64,000 nt of DNA from Bacillus sp. FJAT-50079 (GTDB taxonomy: Bacteria; Bacillota; Bacilli; Bacillales; Bacillaceae_C): assembly GCF_018343515.1 (NCBI RefSeq), contig NZ_JAGYPD010000004.1:186001-250000 (forward strand). Direction: 5' to 3'. Positions 1-8,658 of this stretch are shown piece after piece (positions within the stretch are counted from its first letter, which is position 1; the number at the start of each line of letters is the position of its first letter). The notes under the pieces are model-generated. The model ran no database searches and was not told the origin of the DNA. It saw nothing but the letters and a program-made list of their open reading frames with translations. Made by a program: the position numbers and the translations under genes.

Positions 1-1
1 C

Positions 2-148
2 GAATTTAGATTATCTGTTCATCCTGTTATTTTAGGGGAAGGAAAGCCTTTATTTACTGACATTAAACAGAGAGTAAATCTAAAAATGGTAAGGTCAAGA
101 AAGTTTTCTTCTGGTGTTGTACAACTAATCTATCATTTGGAGAAGTAA
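2..148 (+). CDS. 3' end of a RibD C-terminal/dihydrofolate reductase-like protein (partial)
   Basis: Only the last 48 residues are inside the window, and the gene begins upstream of base 1. The visible part contains HPVILGEGKPLF followed by a strand ending in FSSGVVQLIYHLEK. This is the typical C-terminal end of the YwjB/YyaP-type RibD_C (dihydrofolate reductase-like fold) family, where a loop of the form HPVLLGGGKPLF is common. Members are usually around 180 residues and are NADPH-dependent reductases or of unknown substrate. A hairpin terminator follows at 205-245. The assignment rests on a short tail, so the family is likely but the function is unknown. Confidence 0.6.
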   Translation, partial: EFRLSVHPVILGEGKPLFTDIKQRVNLKMVRSRKFSSGVVQLIYHLEK

Positions 149-204
149 TCATAAGAGGTATCTTAATTCAAGGTGAAATTTAAAATCCTATTCAATTATT
201 TAAT

Positions 205-245
205 AAAGCCCCAAAACCTTGATTTAATAAGGTATTGGGGCTTTT
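205..245 (+). terminator. rho-independent terminator
   Basis: The arms at 205-220 and 229-244 pair through AAAGCCCC / GGGGCTTT, followed by T residues. The sequence closely resembles the rpsD terminator at 2697-2740, so it may be a duplicated copy of it that now serves the gene ending at 148. Confidence 0.7.
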
Positions 246-264
246 AAAAGACAAAGCAATCTTA

Positions 265-375
265 TTAACGTGAGGAAGAACTCAACGATAAACGCTTCGT
301 TAATTTCTGATGTAATTCAGAACGCTCTGAAAGACGTGTGAATGTACCTTCAAAAAAGTTACGTATTCAGCAACA
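265..375 (-). pseudogene. decayed duplicate of the rpsD 3' end
   Basis: Read on the minus strand, this stretch matches the last part of rpsD (2758 onwards) almost base for base for about 90 bases, then with gaps. Against the intact gene it has an insertion near the stop codon (gaggaagaac versus gagtagaac), a one-base loss (gatgtaattc versus gatggtaattc), a deletion of about 14 bases after base 350, and then fades out near 375. It has no start codon and no open frame of useful length. With the preceding terminator copy it forms a direct repeat with 2697-2880, bracketing the yozQ-like gene and cotA. Confidence 0.85.
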
Positions 376-462
376 AACTAGGGGGAATTCCCATCTGAAA
401 AACATGTTACTTACCGATAAAAACTTTTGTGTTACCTTTTAGATCGAATTTGGATATATCAA

Positions 463-657
463 TTACTTCTGATCCTTCTTATTTAATTCAATATCTGATC
501 CATTAACATCGTCAACAACCGCTTTAATTTCACCTTCCATATAAACTTCGGAAACTTGCTCGTGAGTAGTTGCAAGTCCTGATGACAAAGTATCTTTCCG
601 ATTATAATCCTGAACTTCATACGTTCTACCAGCGAGTGTCAAAGAATTTTTTTTCAT
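463..657 (-). CDS. small DUF4025 (YozQ-like) protein
   Basis: This is a 64-residue acidic, soluble protein. The segment LSSGLATTHEQVSEVYMEG resembles what I remember of the DUF4025 family, represented by B. subtilis YozQ, whose members are 55-70 residues and share a GLATTHEQVS-type core. A GGAG ribosome binding site lies a few bases before the ATG. The function is unknown. It has no signal peptide or membrane segment. It sits alone between the rpsD remnant and cotA, on the same strand as cotA, with about 250 bases between them. The family assignment is from memory and only moderately sure; that the gene is real is likely from its ribosome binding site and conserved core. Confidence 0.6.
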   Translation of the reverse strand: MKKNSLTLAGRTYEVQDYNRKDTLSSGLATTHEQVSEVYMEGEIKAVVDDVNGSDIELNKKDQK

Positions 658-908
658 TTTTCTCCATTTTGATCACTCTTTTTTTAATCAAGATATTTCT
701 AAGTTTCCATACATGGATTGCTATTATTGCCTAAAACATTCATTAAATATTCATTGATTCTAGCGAAAAACACGCACATAAAAATCGTCCAATCTGGTAA
801 ATGTAGTCGTCATAACTCATTTAAAGAATGAACGATTTCTGTATGAGTAAATCGAAGATCACTCCTGGAATTATCCCCTATACGAAACACACTAAAGTAT
901 GCCCAACC

Positions 909-2483
909 TTATATTTCATCTTCGCTATCTTCTTTCTCAACCACTCTCATCGGACGCATCATATCATAGTCCTCGTGCTCCAGTATATGGCAATGCCAGA
1001 CGTATTCGCCGGGGTTTTCCTTAAATTGCATGATGACGCTTGTTACCATTCCAGGCTCAGCTTTTACCGTGTCTTTCCAACCTCTTTCGTGAATTTCGGG
1101 CCGGGTAGCAGGGCCAGTATACTCAATATAGCCATCCTGATTGAATCTTTCCAAGTTAAATGGTGTTCGATGTAAAATTTTGAATTGAATCAGATGGATG
1201 TGAATCGGATGGGGAAAGTTTGTGACATTGATTAGTTTCCAAACTTCTGTATCGCCGATTATCGGTTTTTCGGTAACAGGGTCATGCCACATTCGGTCAT
1301 CAAGCAAAAGCATAGGTCTGCCATACTCATCAGTCATCGCATCTAGCTTTAATAATCGAGTTTTATTGGCATTATGTTCATCCAATGTCTTCTCATCCGG
1401 AATGAGTTTTGCGGGGATTTTACTCGTATCTTTTCCATTCAAAGGCAGCGAGACATCAAATCTCATAATAACCCCTGTATTTCCTTCATCATTTGTATTT
1501 TGCAATATTAATCTTTTCCCTTTTAGTTTTGAAAAATCAATGATCACTTCAGTGCGTTCGGCTGGTTCCAGAGGAATGGTTGTCAATTCAACAGGTTCTG
1601 TCAGTAAACCTCCGTCTGTCGCAATTTGATAAAAGGTACGTCCGTCTCCAAGCCTTAACGTATAGGCATTTGTGTTGGAGGCGTTTAATATGCGAAAACG
1701 ATATTTGCGGGGCTCCACTTTTAATTTTGGCCAGAGCTTTCCGTTAACCGCTATCGTGTTTCCAATAAAAAATGGTTGGACAGAAGGATTTACAGGTGCC
1801 GGCGGGTCGGTGTTTTCCGGGTAATATAAAGAGCCGTCTGAATTAAAAGATCGATCCTGAATCATTAATGGTATATCGTAATGCCCCTTTGGTAATTTTA
1901 AGTGCTTTTCCGCAGCGTCCTCAATTAAGTAAAAACCTGCTAAACCCGTGTACATATTGAGTCTCGTAATGCCGACGGCGTGATCGTGATACCAGAGAGT
2001 TGCTCCCATTTGCCTGTTCGTGTATTCATACACTTTCCGGTTAAATTTTGCTCCCGTCTCTTCAAAATCCCTTGAAAACCATGCATCAGGATGTCCATCA
2101 CTTTCCCAATTTACATTCGCACCGTGCAAATGAACGACTGTTCGAACGTCAGGGGGGCCGGCAGATCCATGAAGCGTTCGATCAATGGGCAAAAGGTGTT
2201 TACTGGGGAGCTTATTTTTCCATTTCACATAAATTTTTTCATTTTGTTTGACCTTTATCGTCGGACCGGGTTGCATCCCATCGTATCCCCATATCGTTGT
2301 CGCTGGAAAATGTTGATGATATTTGTGTTTTACCTGTCTCATTGAAATTTCGTAATATCGACTACCTTTAATCATTGCCCTCGGTTCAGCCGCCAGTGGT
2401 ATGGGAAGTTCATCCACGAACTTCGGGATTGTATCGGGATTGGATGGGTCAACTTTCATACGACTTTTCCTTTTTGTTGGCAT
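909..2483 (-). CDS. cotA: spore coat protein A, multicopper oxidase (laccase / bilirubin oxidase)
   Basis: The 524-residue protein has the four copper-binding motifs of three-domain multicopper oxidases: VVHLHGANVNWESDG and WYHDHAVGITRLN in the N-terminal part, then HPIHIHL and HCHILEHEDYDMMRPM near the C-terminus, including the type 1 Cys-His pair and axial Met. It shares many stretches with B. subtilis CotA, such as GRPMLLLDDRMWHDPVTE and VEPRKYRFRILNASNT. CotA oxidises phenolic compounds and makes the brown spore pigment in the outer coat. An upstream in-frame ATG at 2507 exists, but the site AGGAAGTGA immediately precedes ATG 2483, and a sigma-K-like promoter would start transcription near 2505, so 2483 is chosen. 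The N-terminus carries a short basic extension compared with B. subtilis. In B. subtilis rpsD neighbours tyrS, so cotA is out of place here. Confidence 0.93.
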   Translation of the reverse strand: MPTKRKSRMKVDPSNPDTIPKFVDELPIPLAAEPRAMIKGSRYYEISMRQVKHKYHQHFPATTIWGYDGMQPGPTIKVKQNEKIYVKWKNKLPSKHLLPIDRTLHGSAGPPDVRTVVHLHGANVNWESDGHPDAWFSRDFEETGAKFNRKVYEYTNRQMGATLWYHDHAVGITRLNMYTGLAGFYLIEDAAEKHLKLPKGHYDIPLMIQDRSFNSDGSLYYPENTDPPAPVNPSVQPFFIGNTIAVNGKLWPKLKVEPRKYRFRILNASNTNAYTLRLGDGRTFYQIATDGGLLTEPVELTTIPLEPAERTEVIIDFSKLKGKRLILQNTNDEGNTGVIMRFDVSLPLNGKDTSKIPAKLIPDEKTLDEHNANKTRLLKLDAMTDEYGRPMLLLDDRMWHDPVTEKPIIGDTEVWKLINVTNFPHPIHIHLIQFKILHRTPFNLERFNQDGYIEYTGPATRPEIHERGWKDTVKAEPGMVTSVIMQFKENPGEYVWHCHILEHEDYDMMRPMRVVEKEDSEDEI

Positions 2484-2512
2484 TTTCTCACTTCCTAACT
2501 GTAGCATTTCAT

Positions 2513-2539
2513 TATTTTATGTAGTTAAATGGTGGATGT
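2513..2539 (-). promoter_or_regulatory. candidate sigma-K promoter of cotA
   Basis: On the minus strand, AC (2539-2538) is followed after 16 bases by CATAAAATA (2521-2513). This matches the mother-cell sigma-K pattern AC-N16-CATAnnnTA as I know it. The B. subtilis cotA gene is sigma-K dependent. The start would fall about 20 bases before the ATG at 2483. Confidence 0.6.
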
Positions 2540-2696
2540 ATGGGTAATAGTTGGGATGGTATCATTTTTAAAAAGTGGTGGTGGAAAGGGGATCGGTTGG
2601 GAAGGACCCTAACATTATCCTGTACTAATGAGGAGGGTCAGGAAAGAATTATGCATTTGATAGCTTTTTCCTGAAAGGTGCCCAAATTTTACGTTG

Positions 2697-2740
2697 AAAA
2701 AGCCCCAAACCTTTTATATAGTAAAGGTTTGGGGTTTTGT
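2697..2740 (-). terminator. rpsD terminator
   Basis: The arms CCCCAAACCTTT (2703-2714) and AAAGGTTTGGGG (2723-2734) pair perfectly, and on the minus strand are followed by a T run. It lies directly after the rpsD stop codon. Confidence 0.85.
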
Positions 2741-2757
2741 TAATTAAAGCAAACTTA

Positions 2758-3360
2758 TTAACGTGAGTAGAACTCAACGATAAACGCTTCGTTAATTTCT
2801 GATGGTAATTCAGAACGCTCTGGAAGACGTGTGAATGTACCTTCAAGCTTGTCAGCATCAAATGTTACGTATTCAGGAATAAAGTTTGTTGCTTCAACGG
2901 ATTCTTTGATGATAGCAAGGTTGCGTGATTTTTCACGAACACCGATCGTTTGACCAGCTGCTACGCGGAATGAAGGAATATCAACGCGACGTCCGTCAAC
3001 TAGAATATGACCGTGGTTTACAAGCTGACGCGCTTGGCGACGAGTGCGTGCAAGACCTAGACGGTATACAAGGTTATCAAGGCGTTGCTCCAAAAGGATC
3101 ATGAAGTTTTCACCGTGTTTCCCTTTCATTCTACCAGCTCTTACGAACAAGTTTTTAAATTGACGTTCGTTCACTCCGTACATATGGCGAAGTTTTTGTT
3201 TCTCTTGTAACTGCAATCCATATTCTGAGTGTTTTTTACGTTGGTTTGGACCATGTTGTCCTGGCGCGTAAGGGCGCTTTTCTAATTCCTTACCTGTACC
3301 GCTTAAAGAAATACCCAAACGACGGGAAATTTTCCAAGCTGGACCTGTATAACGAGACAT
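2758..3360 (-). CDS. rpsD: 30S ribosomal protein S4
   Basis: The 200-residue protein has the full S4 sequence: the N-terminal [19 protein letters not shown], then the S4 RNA-binding domain with [19 protein letters not shown] and [17 protein letters not shown], and the C-terminal end [13 protein letters not shown]4 binds 16S rRNA early in assembly of the small subunit. The N-terminal region lacks the cysteine zinc cluster found in some S4 forms, as is usual in Bacillus. A strong AGGAGG site precedes the ATG. In B. subtilis S4 represses its own translation by binding the mRNA leader, and a long leader with a strong promoter is present here. The 3' end of this gene is duplicated in decayed form at 265-375. 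Confidence 0.98.
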   Translation of the reverse strand: MSRYTGPAWKISRRLGISLSGTGKELEKRPYAPGQHGPNQRKKHSEYGLQLQEKQKLRHMYGVNERQFKNLFVRAGRMKGKHGENFMILLEQRLDNLVYRLGLARTRRQARQLVNHGHILVDGRRVDIPSFRVAAGQTIGVREKSRNLAIIKESVEATNFIPEYVTFDADKLEGTFTRLPERSELPSEINEAFIVEFYSR

Positions 3361-3537
3361 ATAAGTCTCCTCCTTTGTTTTTATTTTTGTAAAATAAAAA
3401 CCGATATGAATTCACTTTGATGAATATTTTGTTTTCATGCACCCTCGCCCTAGCAGCGGCGGGTTACGCGATGCACCTCAGAAAGAGGAACAAAATACAG
3501 ACACCAAGTATTCATCCAGGCTGCATTATTTTACACA
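3361..3537 (-). ncRNA. rpsD mRNA leader, candidate S4 autoregulatory RNA
   Basis: Between the promoter at 3544-3572 and the rpsD start there is a leader of about 175 bases. It contains a GC-rich block around 3440-3480 (read on the minus strand as ccgccgctgctagggcgag) in an otherwise AT-rich region, which suggests folded RNA. Autoregulation by S4 binding to a leader of similar length is known for B. subtilis rpsD. I did not fold the RNA, so the exact structure is not claimed. Confidence 0.55.
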
Positions 3538-3543
3538 ACGACC

Positions 3544-3572
3544 ATTATATGATGAATAAAAGGAGAAGTCAA
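3544..3572 (-). promoter_or_regulatory. strong sigma-A promoter of rpsD
   Basis: On the minus strand TTGACT (3572-3567) is separated by 17 bases from TATAAT (3549-3544). This is a near-consensus vegetative promoter and fits a highly expressed ribosomal protein gene. Confidence 0.85.
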
Positions 3573-3700
3573 GCATTGTTAAGAATGGAAAATGTTGTTT
3601 TGCTCTAGGTTAAAAGATCTATTCATGATATGATTAATGGGAAAAAGGTCATTATATAAATAGGATAGCTTTTTTTATCATTTAGTGGCGGGTGATGATT

Positions 3701-5119
3701 GTGAGCAAAAATAACTCAACTTTCATATTAAATAACGAGCAGCAAGAAGGCAATAAGTATAAAGAGTTATTCCGAGTGACGGAAAAGTTTCATGCGACAA
3801 TGGAAACAACGAGTATACTTACAGAAGTCATAGAGACCCTCCATAAAGTTTTTCCTCAATATGACTATCATTTACTTATGTCCAATGATAGTGAGGCCAC
3901 TGCGCAATTGCCCATAAAAGAATTAAAGTACCATTCTGAGAATACTGCTGCAATTTCCGCATATGTGAATGGAACAGTTGAAATCAATGATATAAATGGG
4001 GCACAGCTATTATATGCGCCATTAAATGGGAGGCAGGCTGTTTATGGTGTGCTTCAAGTGCAGGCGGATCACAGCTTTCCTTTAACAGAGGGAGAAATTG
4101 ATTTCATAAAGTTAGTGGCGAATACAGCGGGTGGAGCATTGGAGAATGCTAAGTTATATCAACAATCTCGGAAATTGATTGAAGATTTAAAGTTTATCAA
4201 CGAAACTTCATATGAGTTAAATTCACGAGCCACTGTAAAAGAAACATTGGAATACGTGTATGATCAAATTTTAAATTCTTTTTCAGCCTCCGCAATTGGC
4301 TTTGTATTTAAAGTTGATAATGAACCGGATATTTTAAAAGAGAGCTCTAGTTATTTTTTCGAACAATCGGCAACGCCATTTATTCAGCAAATATTTCATA
4401 AAGTAAATGAAACGAAAGAGGCTTTATTTATTGGGAACATTCATCAATCAATGGCTGGGACTATATGCCCATACGCGACAGCTATGGTTGTCCCGATGAT
4501 TGAAGGAGAAGCAATGAAAGGAATTGTTATTGCGTTAGGTGATAAGCCTTATTGTTTTACATTCGATACGTACAAGCTTTTCCAATTATTTATTCAGCGT
4601 TCAACTTTAGCTGTAACAAATTCAATCTTGAGAGAAGAACTTCAACGAATGGTCATTACGGATCAATTAACTCAGTTATATGCAAGAAATTATTTGGATG
4701 AAGCGATTAAGCGCTCGATGAAAATTGACCAAGAAGGTACGTTTATATTAGTAGATTTAGACGACTTTAAAGCCGTTAATGATACATATGGACACCAGAT
4801 TGGCGATGAAGTGTTAATACAAGTAGCGGAATCGATTAGAAAACACTTAAGAAGCACAGATATCGGAGCGCGTTGGGGCGGTGAAGAACTAGCCATATAT
4901 TTGCCAGGGGTGTCGTTGGAAGATGGGATTGCTGTTGCGCGAAGATTGAGAGAATATGTCCCTAAAGAAACATCCCCAAAAGTGACAATTTCTTGTGGTA
5001 TTTCAAGCTGGAAGTACGAGCAAGAAGATGAAGTGAAAAACTTATTTAACCGCGCAGATACTGCACTCTATGAAGCTAAGCGTGGCGGGAAAAATCAAAT
5101 TGCGATTAAACAATTGTAA
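3701..5119 (+). CDS. dgcP: GAF-GGDEF diguanylate cyclase
   Basis: The protein has about 472 residues. Two GAF-like sensor domains occupy roughly residues 20-160 and 165-310, and a GGDEF domain covers the last 160 residues. The active-site loop reads RWGGEELAIYLPG, with the accepted GGEEL variant. An RSTD motif five residues upstream forms a product-inhibition I-site of the RxxD type. The metal-binding FILVDLDDFKAVND strand is intact, so it should make cyclic-di-GMP from two GTP. There is no membrane segment, so it is cytosolic. The position between rpsD and ytsP matches B. subtilis DgcP (YtrP). In-frame GTG 3692 and ATG 3695 lie too close to the GGCGGGTGAT site, so GTG 3701 is preferred. Confidence 0.9.
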   Translation: MSKNNSTFILNNEQQEGNKYKELFRVTEKFHATMETTSILTEVIETLHKVFPQYDYHLLMSNDSEATAQLPIKELKYHSENTAAISAYVNGTVEINDINGAQLLYAPLNGRQAVYGVLQVQADHSFPLTEGEIDFIKLVANTAGGALENAKLYQQSRKLIEDLKFINETSYELNSRATVKETLEYVYDQILNSFSASAIGFVFKVDNEPDILKESSSYFFEQSATPFIQQIFHKVNETKEALFIGNIHQSMAGTICPYATAMVVPMIEGEAMKGIVIALGDKPYCFTFDTYKLFQLFIQRSTLAVTNSILREELQRMVITDQLTQLYARNYLDEAIKRSMKIDQEGTFILVDLDDFKAVNDTYGHQIGDEVLIQVAESIRKHLRSTDIGARWGGEELAIYLPGVSLEDGIAVARRLREYVPKETSPKVTISCGISSWKYEQEDEVKNLFNRADTALYEAKRGGKNQIAIKQL

Positions 5120-5298
5120 TTCGAATTAGCAGAGGTACCCGCAAGTGGCTTTTAATTCAACTTCCTGTCCCTAACGATTCGCTTTCGGTACAAAGATTTT
5201 CTAATTCAAGCGAAGCCTTCGGTGAATCTCACAGATCTATTAGAGGAGCTTAGGAAGACAATCTAAGTTCGCCGCTTGGCAAATTTAGACGTTAAGGC
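5120..5298 (+). repeat. dispersed intergenic repeat, family R1, copy A
   Basis: This stretch begins right after the dgcP stop codon. It shares the core cttcctgt..ctgacg, cttcgctttcggtacaa, gctaattcaag, gaagcc and ttagagga(g)ct, in the same order, with stretches near 45.4, 49.2 and 57.6 kb. Copies A and D also share a segment of the form ttaggaaggcaacctaagtt. It has no coding potential. Confidence 0.75.
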
Positions 5299-5305
5299 AT
5301 CATTT

Positions 5306-5340
5306 AAAAGGAGGCCGCTTGATTCAAGCGGCCTCCTTTT
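5306..5340. terminator. bidirectional terminator between dgcP and ytsP
   Basis: A perfect 16-bp inverted repeat, AAAAGGAGGCCGCTTG with loop att, is flanked by A and T runs. It lies between two convergent genes and can serve both. Confidence 0.9.
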
Positions 5341-5343
5341 AAA

Positions 5344-5823
5344 TTAAAGATAAGCAAGCAAAGCTTCTGTGAACTTTTCGAGATATTCTTTATCGATTTC
5401 ATCAAAGCGATCTTTTTCTGGGCTGTCAATATCCAAAACGCCGATGACATTTCCATCTTTTGTTAATGGGATAACAATTTCCGACTGGGAAGCAGCATCG
5501 CATGCAATATGCCCTGGAAAAGCATGAACATCAGGAACAACGATCGTTTCTTTTTGAGCGGCCGAAGTTCCACAAACACCTCTTCCTAAGGGAATCCTTA
5601 CACAAGCCGGCAAACCTTGGAAAGGTCCGAGTACAAGTTCTCCCTCTTCGATTAAGTAGAAGCCGACCCAATTAATTCGATCTAAAAACTGGCCAAGTAA
5701 TGCAGAGGCATTGCTTAAATTAGCAATTTGATTTGTTTCTCCATCAAGCAAGGCGCGTAGTTGTTGTATGACTAACTCATAGCTTTTTACTCGGTCTTCA
5801 CTGTACTGCTTCACTTCAAACAT
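5344..5823 (-). CDS. ytsP: GAF-domain free methionine-(R)-sulfoxide reductase
   Basis: The 159-residue protein is a single GAF domain of the fRMsr type. It has the segment INWVGFYLIEEGELVLGPFQ, typical of the family, and three cysteines at the expected places: GLPACVRI, GRGVCG and HIACDA. The family reduces free methionine-R-sulfoxide using these cysteines in a disulfide relay. The metal- or ligand-side motif VLDIDSPEKDRFDEIDK is complete. A ribosome binding site lies just before the ATG. It is transcribed against dgcP, sharing the terminator at 5306-5340, and diverges from refZ. The YtsP name follows gene order and length. The biochemical role is inferred from the family. Confidence 0.88.
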   Translation of the reverse strand: MFEVKQYSEDRVKSYELVIQQLRALLDGETNQIANLSNASALLGQFLDRINWVGFYLIEEGELVLGPFQGLPACVRIPLGRGVCGTSAAQKETIVVPDVHAFPGHIACDAASQSEIVIPLTKDGNVIGVLDIDSPEKDRFDEIDKEYLEKFTEALLAYL

Positions 5824-5992
5824 TGATCTTCCTACCTTTCTTTTTCAAAAATAAACAATATATGACAAACTTTGAATGAAACTGTCGAGAACTATTCAAA
5901 GGAATTGTTGATCATAGAGAGAAGTCATATAGTAGTATGTTTTATTTTTGCATATCATTTCAAAATATTCAAGACATGAGTAGGAGGAGCCT

Positions 5993-6646
5993 ATGACTGT
6001 TCAAGCTACGACGAAGGATGTAATCATTGAGGCGGCGATTGAGCTTTTTAATACGAAGAGTTTCCAAGGGACAACCATTCGAGACATCGCAAAAAGGGCA
6101 AATGTGAATGCGGCGAATATATCGTATTATTTCCAAGGGAAGCAAGGGCTGCTTGAAGCTTGTCTCGTTCGCTTCTTTGATCCCTATGTCGCTTGTCTTG
6201 AAGAAGAAAGTGGAAAGATGAAGATGGATAACGCACACATCTGTCTGAGTAGAGCATTAAAAAAAATCATACAATTTCAAATGGAAAATCATTTGCTTAC
6301 CCGGTTCGTATGGAGAGAAATTTCAATTGACTCACAATTAACTCGAGAAATCATCGCCTCCTATTTAATGAAAGAGCGTTTTTATTTGAAGAAATTAATT
6401 CAAGCAGCATTGAAGGAACAAAGGACAACGGTCATGGTCGATATGCTTGTTATTCAGCTAAAAGGTATGCTAATGATGCCATACTTAAACAGTCAATACG
6501 TAATGGAAGTATGGAGTATGCGCCCACATGAGCAATATTATACAGATAAATATTTTCAAGTCATTCAAAAGTGGCTTGATGTGATGCTAGATGGGTATGT
6601 TCGACCCAATCATATCAGCGCGATGCCGATTTCATATACGATTTAA
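5993..6646 (+). CDS. refZ: TetR-family regulator RefZ (control of FtsZ ring position in sporulation)
   Basis: The 217-residue protein has an N-terminal TetR DNA-binding domain, residues about 8-55, with TTIRDIAKRANVNAANISYY and FQGKQGLL. The C-terminal domain has the length and pattern of B. subtilis RefZ (YttP). RefZ binds motifs near the replication origin and affects FtsZ ring placement during the switch to polar division. The ATG follows AGGAGGAG at a good distance. The region upstream contains AAAGGAATT (5898-5906) and a GAAGT near 5921 that loosely resemble a sigma-H promoter, which would suit the known sporulation-onset control, but the match is weak. Position between ytsP and ezrA is the same as in B. 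subtilis. Confidence 0.87.
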   Translation: MTVQATTKDVIIEAAIELFNTKSFQGTTIRDIAKRANVNAANISYYFQGKQGLLEACLVRFFDPYVACLEEESGKMKMDNAHICLSRALKKIIQFQMENHLLTRFVWREISIDSQLTREIIASYLMKERFYLKKLIQAALKEQRTTVMVDMLVIQLKGMLMMPYLNSQYVMEVWSMRPHEQYYTDKYFQVIQKWLDVMLDGYVRPNHISAMPISYTI

Positions 6647-6652
6647 AGGGAA

Positions 6653-6684
6653 GCACACTTCAACTTTTGGAGGTGTGTTTTTTT
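6653..6684 (+). terminator. refZ terminator
   Basis: The arms ACACTTC (6655-6661) and GAGGTGT (6670-6676) pair with one G-T, and eight T residues follow. Confidence 0.75.
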
Positions 6685-6910
6685 GCGGGCGAAAATCGAA
6701 AAGTTGGTTCAACATTCCTTTTTTCCTCAAATTTCAAAAAGAAAATCGGTCATTTACAGATGTTATTCTTTTTCTAAAAGAAAAATAAGAAATAAATGCT
6801 TTTAATAGTCAAAAAATGTCGTTCTCATGTTATCATAGAAGAACATAACTTTAATGATAATAAATTCACATATATGGCTGAAATGAATTGGGTTGAACAG
6901 GGGGCTAATA

Positions 6911-8620
6911 ATGAAATACGGCGTGGAAATCGTGATTGCAACGATTGTTCTTATACTTATTATAATTGTAGCTGGATACATACTAAGAAAACGGTATTAT
7001 AAAGAGGTTGATCGACTAGAAGCGAAGAAGATGGAACTAATGCATCGCCCTGTGATTGAAGAGTTGGCAAAGATGAAACAACTGAATATGACAGGAGAAG
7101 CAGAAAAATTATTTGAAGGCTGGCGTAAATCTTGGGATGAGATTGTGACTGAGAAGCTGCCGACGATTGATGAATGGCTATTTGATGCAGAGGAAATGAC
7201 TGATAAATATCGCTTCAATCAGGCGAAAGCAGTACATGAAAAAATTGAACGTCTTCTTGAGGAAATTGGTGAACAAATCGAACAGATCCTTGATCAATTG
7301 ACGGAGCTTGTTGGAAGTGAAGAGAAAAGCCGATTGGAAATGGAAGATATCTTAGAAAAATATAAAATTGCAAAAAAGAATCTACTCGCTCATCGCCATA
7401 GTTTTGGAATAGCAACGAAGAAGCTAGATGGGCTTTTAGAGGAAACTTCTACAAATATTGAAGCATTTGATGAATTAACAAATCAAGGGGACTATTTAAA
7501 AGCGCGCGAAATTGTCCTTACACTGGGTGAACAAATGGACCAACTGACAGGGAAGATGGAGAAAATCCCTGATCTTTTAACAGAATGTCAAACAATCATC
7601 CCCGCGCAAATAAATGAATTGCAAGATGGCTATGAAGAAATGAAGCAAGCGGGATTTATATTAGACCATTTACAAATTGAAACACAGGTAGAAAAGATTG
7701 AAAAACAGCTTGAGGCGTATCGTGAGTTTCTGCAAAATGCCGAGGTAGGCGAAGTTGAAAATGGTCTTGGGGAAATGACTGAAAAGCTCGATTCACTTTA
7801 CGATGTACTAGAGAAGGAAGTATTGGAAAAACATTATCTCGTAAAGGAAAATGAGAAGGCGGGAATGATTTTAGAGCAATTAAAAGAAGTGAATCTTGGA
7901 ATCGTAACAGAAACAAATGAAGTGAAAAATAGTTATCATTTGTTAGAGGATGATCTGGAAGCTCCGAAATCATTTGAAAAAACGCTTGCCCAATTGACAC
8001 AACGCTATGAATTATTAAAGGCAAGAATGTCAGAGGAGCGTTCCGCATATTCGGTTTTAAGCGAGGAATTAAAAGAAATTGAAAAGCAACTAGAGGCAAT
8101 GCAAGTTCAACAGGCAGAGTTTACCGAGCGCTTGCAAAGTTTACGAAAAGATGAATTAGAAGCGAGAGAAAAATTAGAAGGCTTGCAAAGAAGAATCAAC
8201 GAAATTATTCGGATGGTTCGAAAGAGCAAGATGCCAGGGCTTCCAGCTGATTTTGAATCGTTGTATGAACAAGCAGAAGAAAATATCGATGATGTGTACA
8301 AAAGTCTGAATGAAAAACCATTAAATATGAAATCGGTCCAAAAGTTTTTATACGAAGCGATCGATACGGTGGAGCATCTATATACCCGGACAGATGAGCA
8401 TATTGAAAATTCAAGGCTTGCGGAAAAAGTCATTCAATATGGAAATCGTTATCGTGCACGCAATCCAGAATTGAGAGCAAAGCTTGAAGAGGCAGAACAA
8501 GCTTTTCGCAATTATGAATATAAATCAGCGCTTGAGCAAGCAGCAACGGCTGTTGAGCAAGTAGAGCCTGGTGCGTTAAAGCGAATCGAAGAAATTATGA
8601 ATGAAAAAATACACGTATAA
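6911..8620 (+). CDS. ezrA: septation ring formation regulator EzrA
   Basis: The protein has about 569 residues, with one N-terminal membrane helix (residues about 4-24, with IVIATIVLILIIIVAGYI) and a long cytoplasmic alpha-helical body rich in Glu, Lys and Leu, as in the spectrin-like EzrA rod. The conserved C-terminal QNR patch is present as IQYGNRYRARNPE. EzrA binds FtsZ and prevents extra Z rings, and also helps recruit wall-synthesis proteins. ATG 6911 is preferred over the in-frame TTG at 6893 because AGGGGG lies just upstream. A terminator follows at 8626. It is read in the same direction as refZ, another FtsZ-linked gene, but has its own upstream region. Confidence 0.95.
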   Translation: MKYGVEIVIATIVLILIIIVAGYILRKRYYKEVDRLEAKKMELMHRPVIEELAKMKQLNMTGEAEKLFEGWRKSWDEIVTEKLPTIDEWLFDAEEMTDKYRFNQAKAVHEKIERLLEEIGEQIEQILDQLTELVGSEEKSRLEMEDILEKYKIAKKNLLAHRHSFGIATKKLDGLLEETSTNIEAFDELTNQGDYLKAREIVLTLGEQMDQLTGKMEKIPDLLTECQTIIPAQINELQDGYEEMKQAGFILDHLQIETQVEKIEKQLEAYREFLQNAEVGEVENGLGEMTEKLDSLYDVLEKEVLEKHYLVKENEKAGMILEQLKEVNLGIVTETNEVKNSYHLLEDDLEAPKSFEKTLAQLTQRYELLKARMSEERSAYSVLSEELKEIEKQLEAMQVQQAEFTERLQSLRKDELEAREKLEGLQRRINEIIRMVRKSKMPGLPADFESLYEQAEENIDDVYKSLNEKPLNMKSVQKFLYEAIDTVEHLYTRTDEHIENSRLAEKVIQYGNRYRARNPELRAKLEEAEQAFRNYEYKSALEQAATAVEQVEPGALKRIEEIMNEKIHV

Positions 8621-8625
8621 TCGAT

Positions 8626-8658
8626 CATGGTGGTGCATGTTTGCATCGCCATGTTTTT
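8626..8658 (+). terminator. ezrA terminator
   Basis: CATGGTGGTGCA (8626-8637) pairs with TGCATCGCCATG (8642-8653), and TTTTTATTT follows. The rest of the gap up to 8817 shows no gene. Confidence 0.85.

Noticed and set aside
828-1629. Open frames on the plus strand across the cotA region
   Set aside because: They lie antisense to a well-supported laccase gene, lack ribosome binding sites and resemble no family.
2649-2861. Open frame on the minus strand over the rpsD end and terminator
   Set aside because: It is out of frame with rpsD and runs through its terminator, so it is a chance reading.
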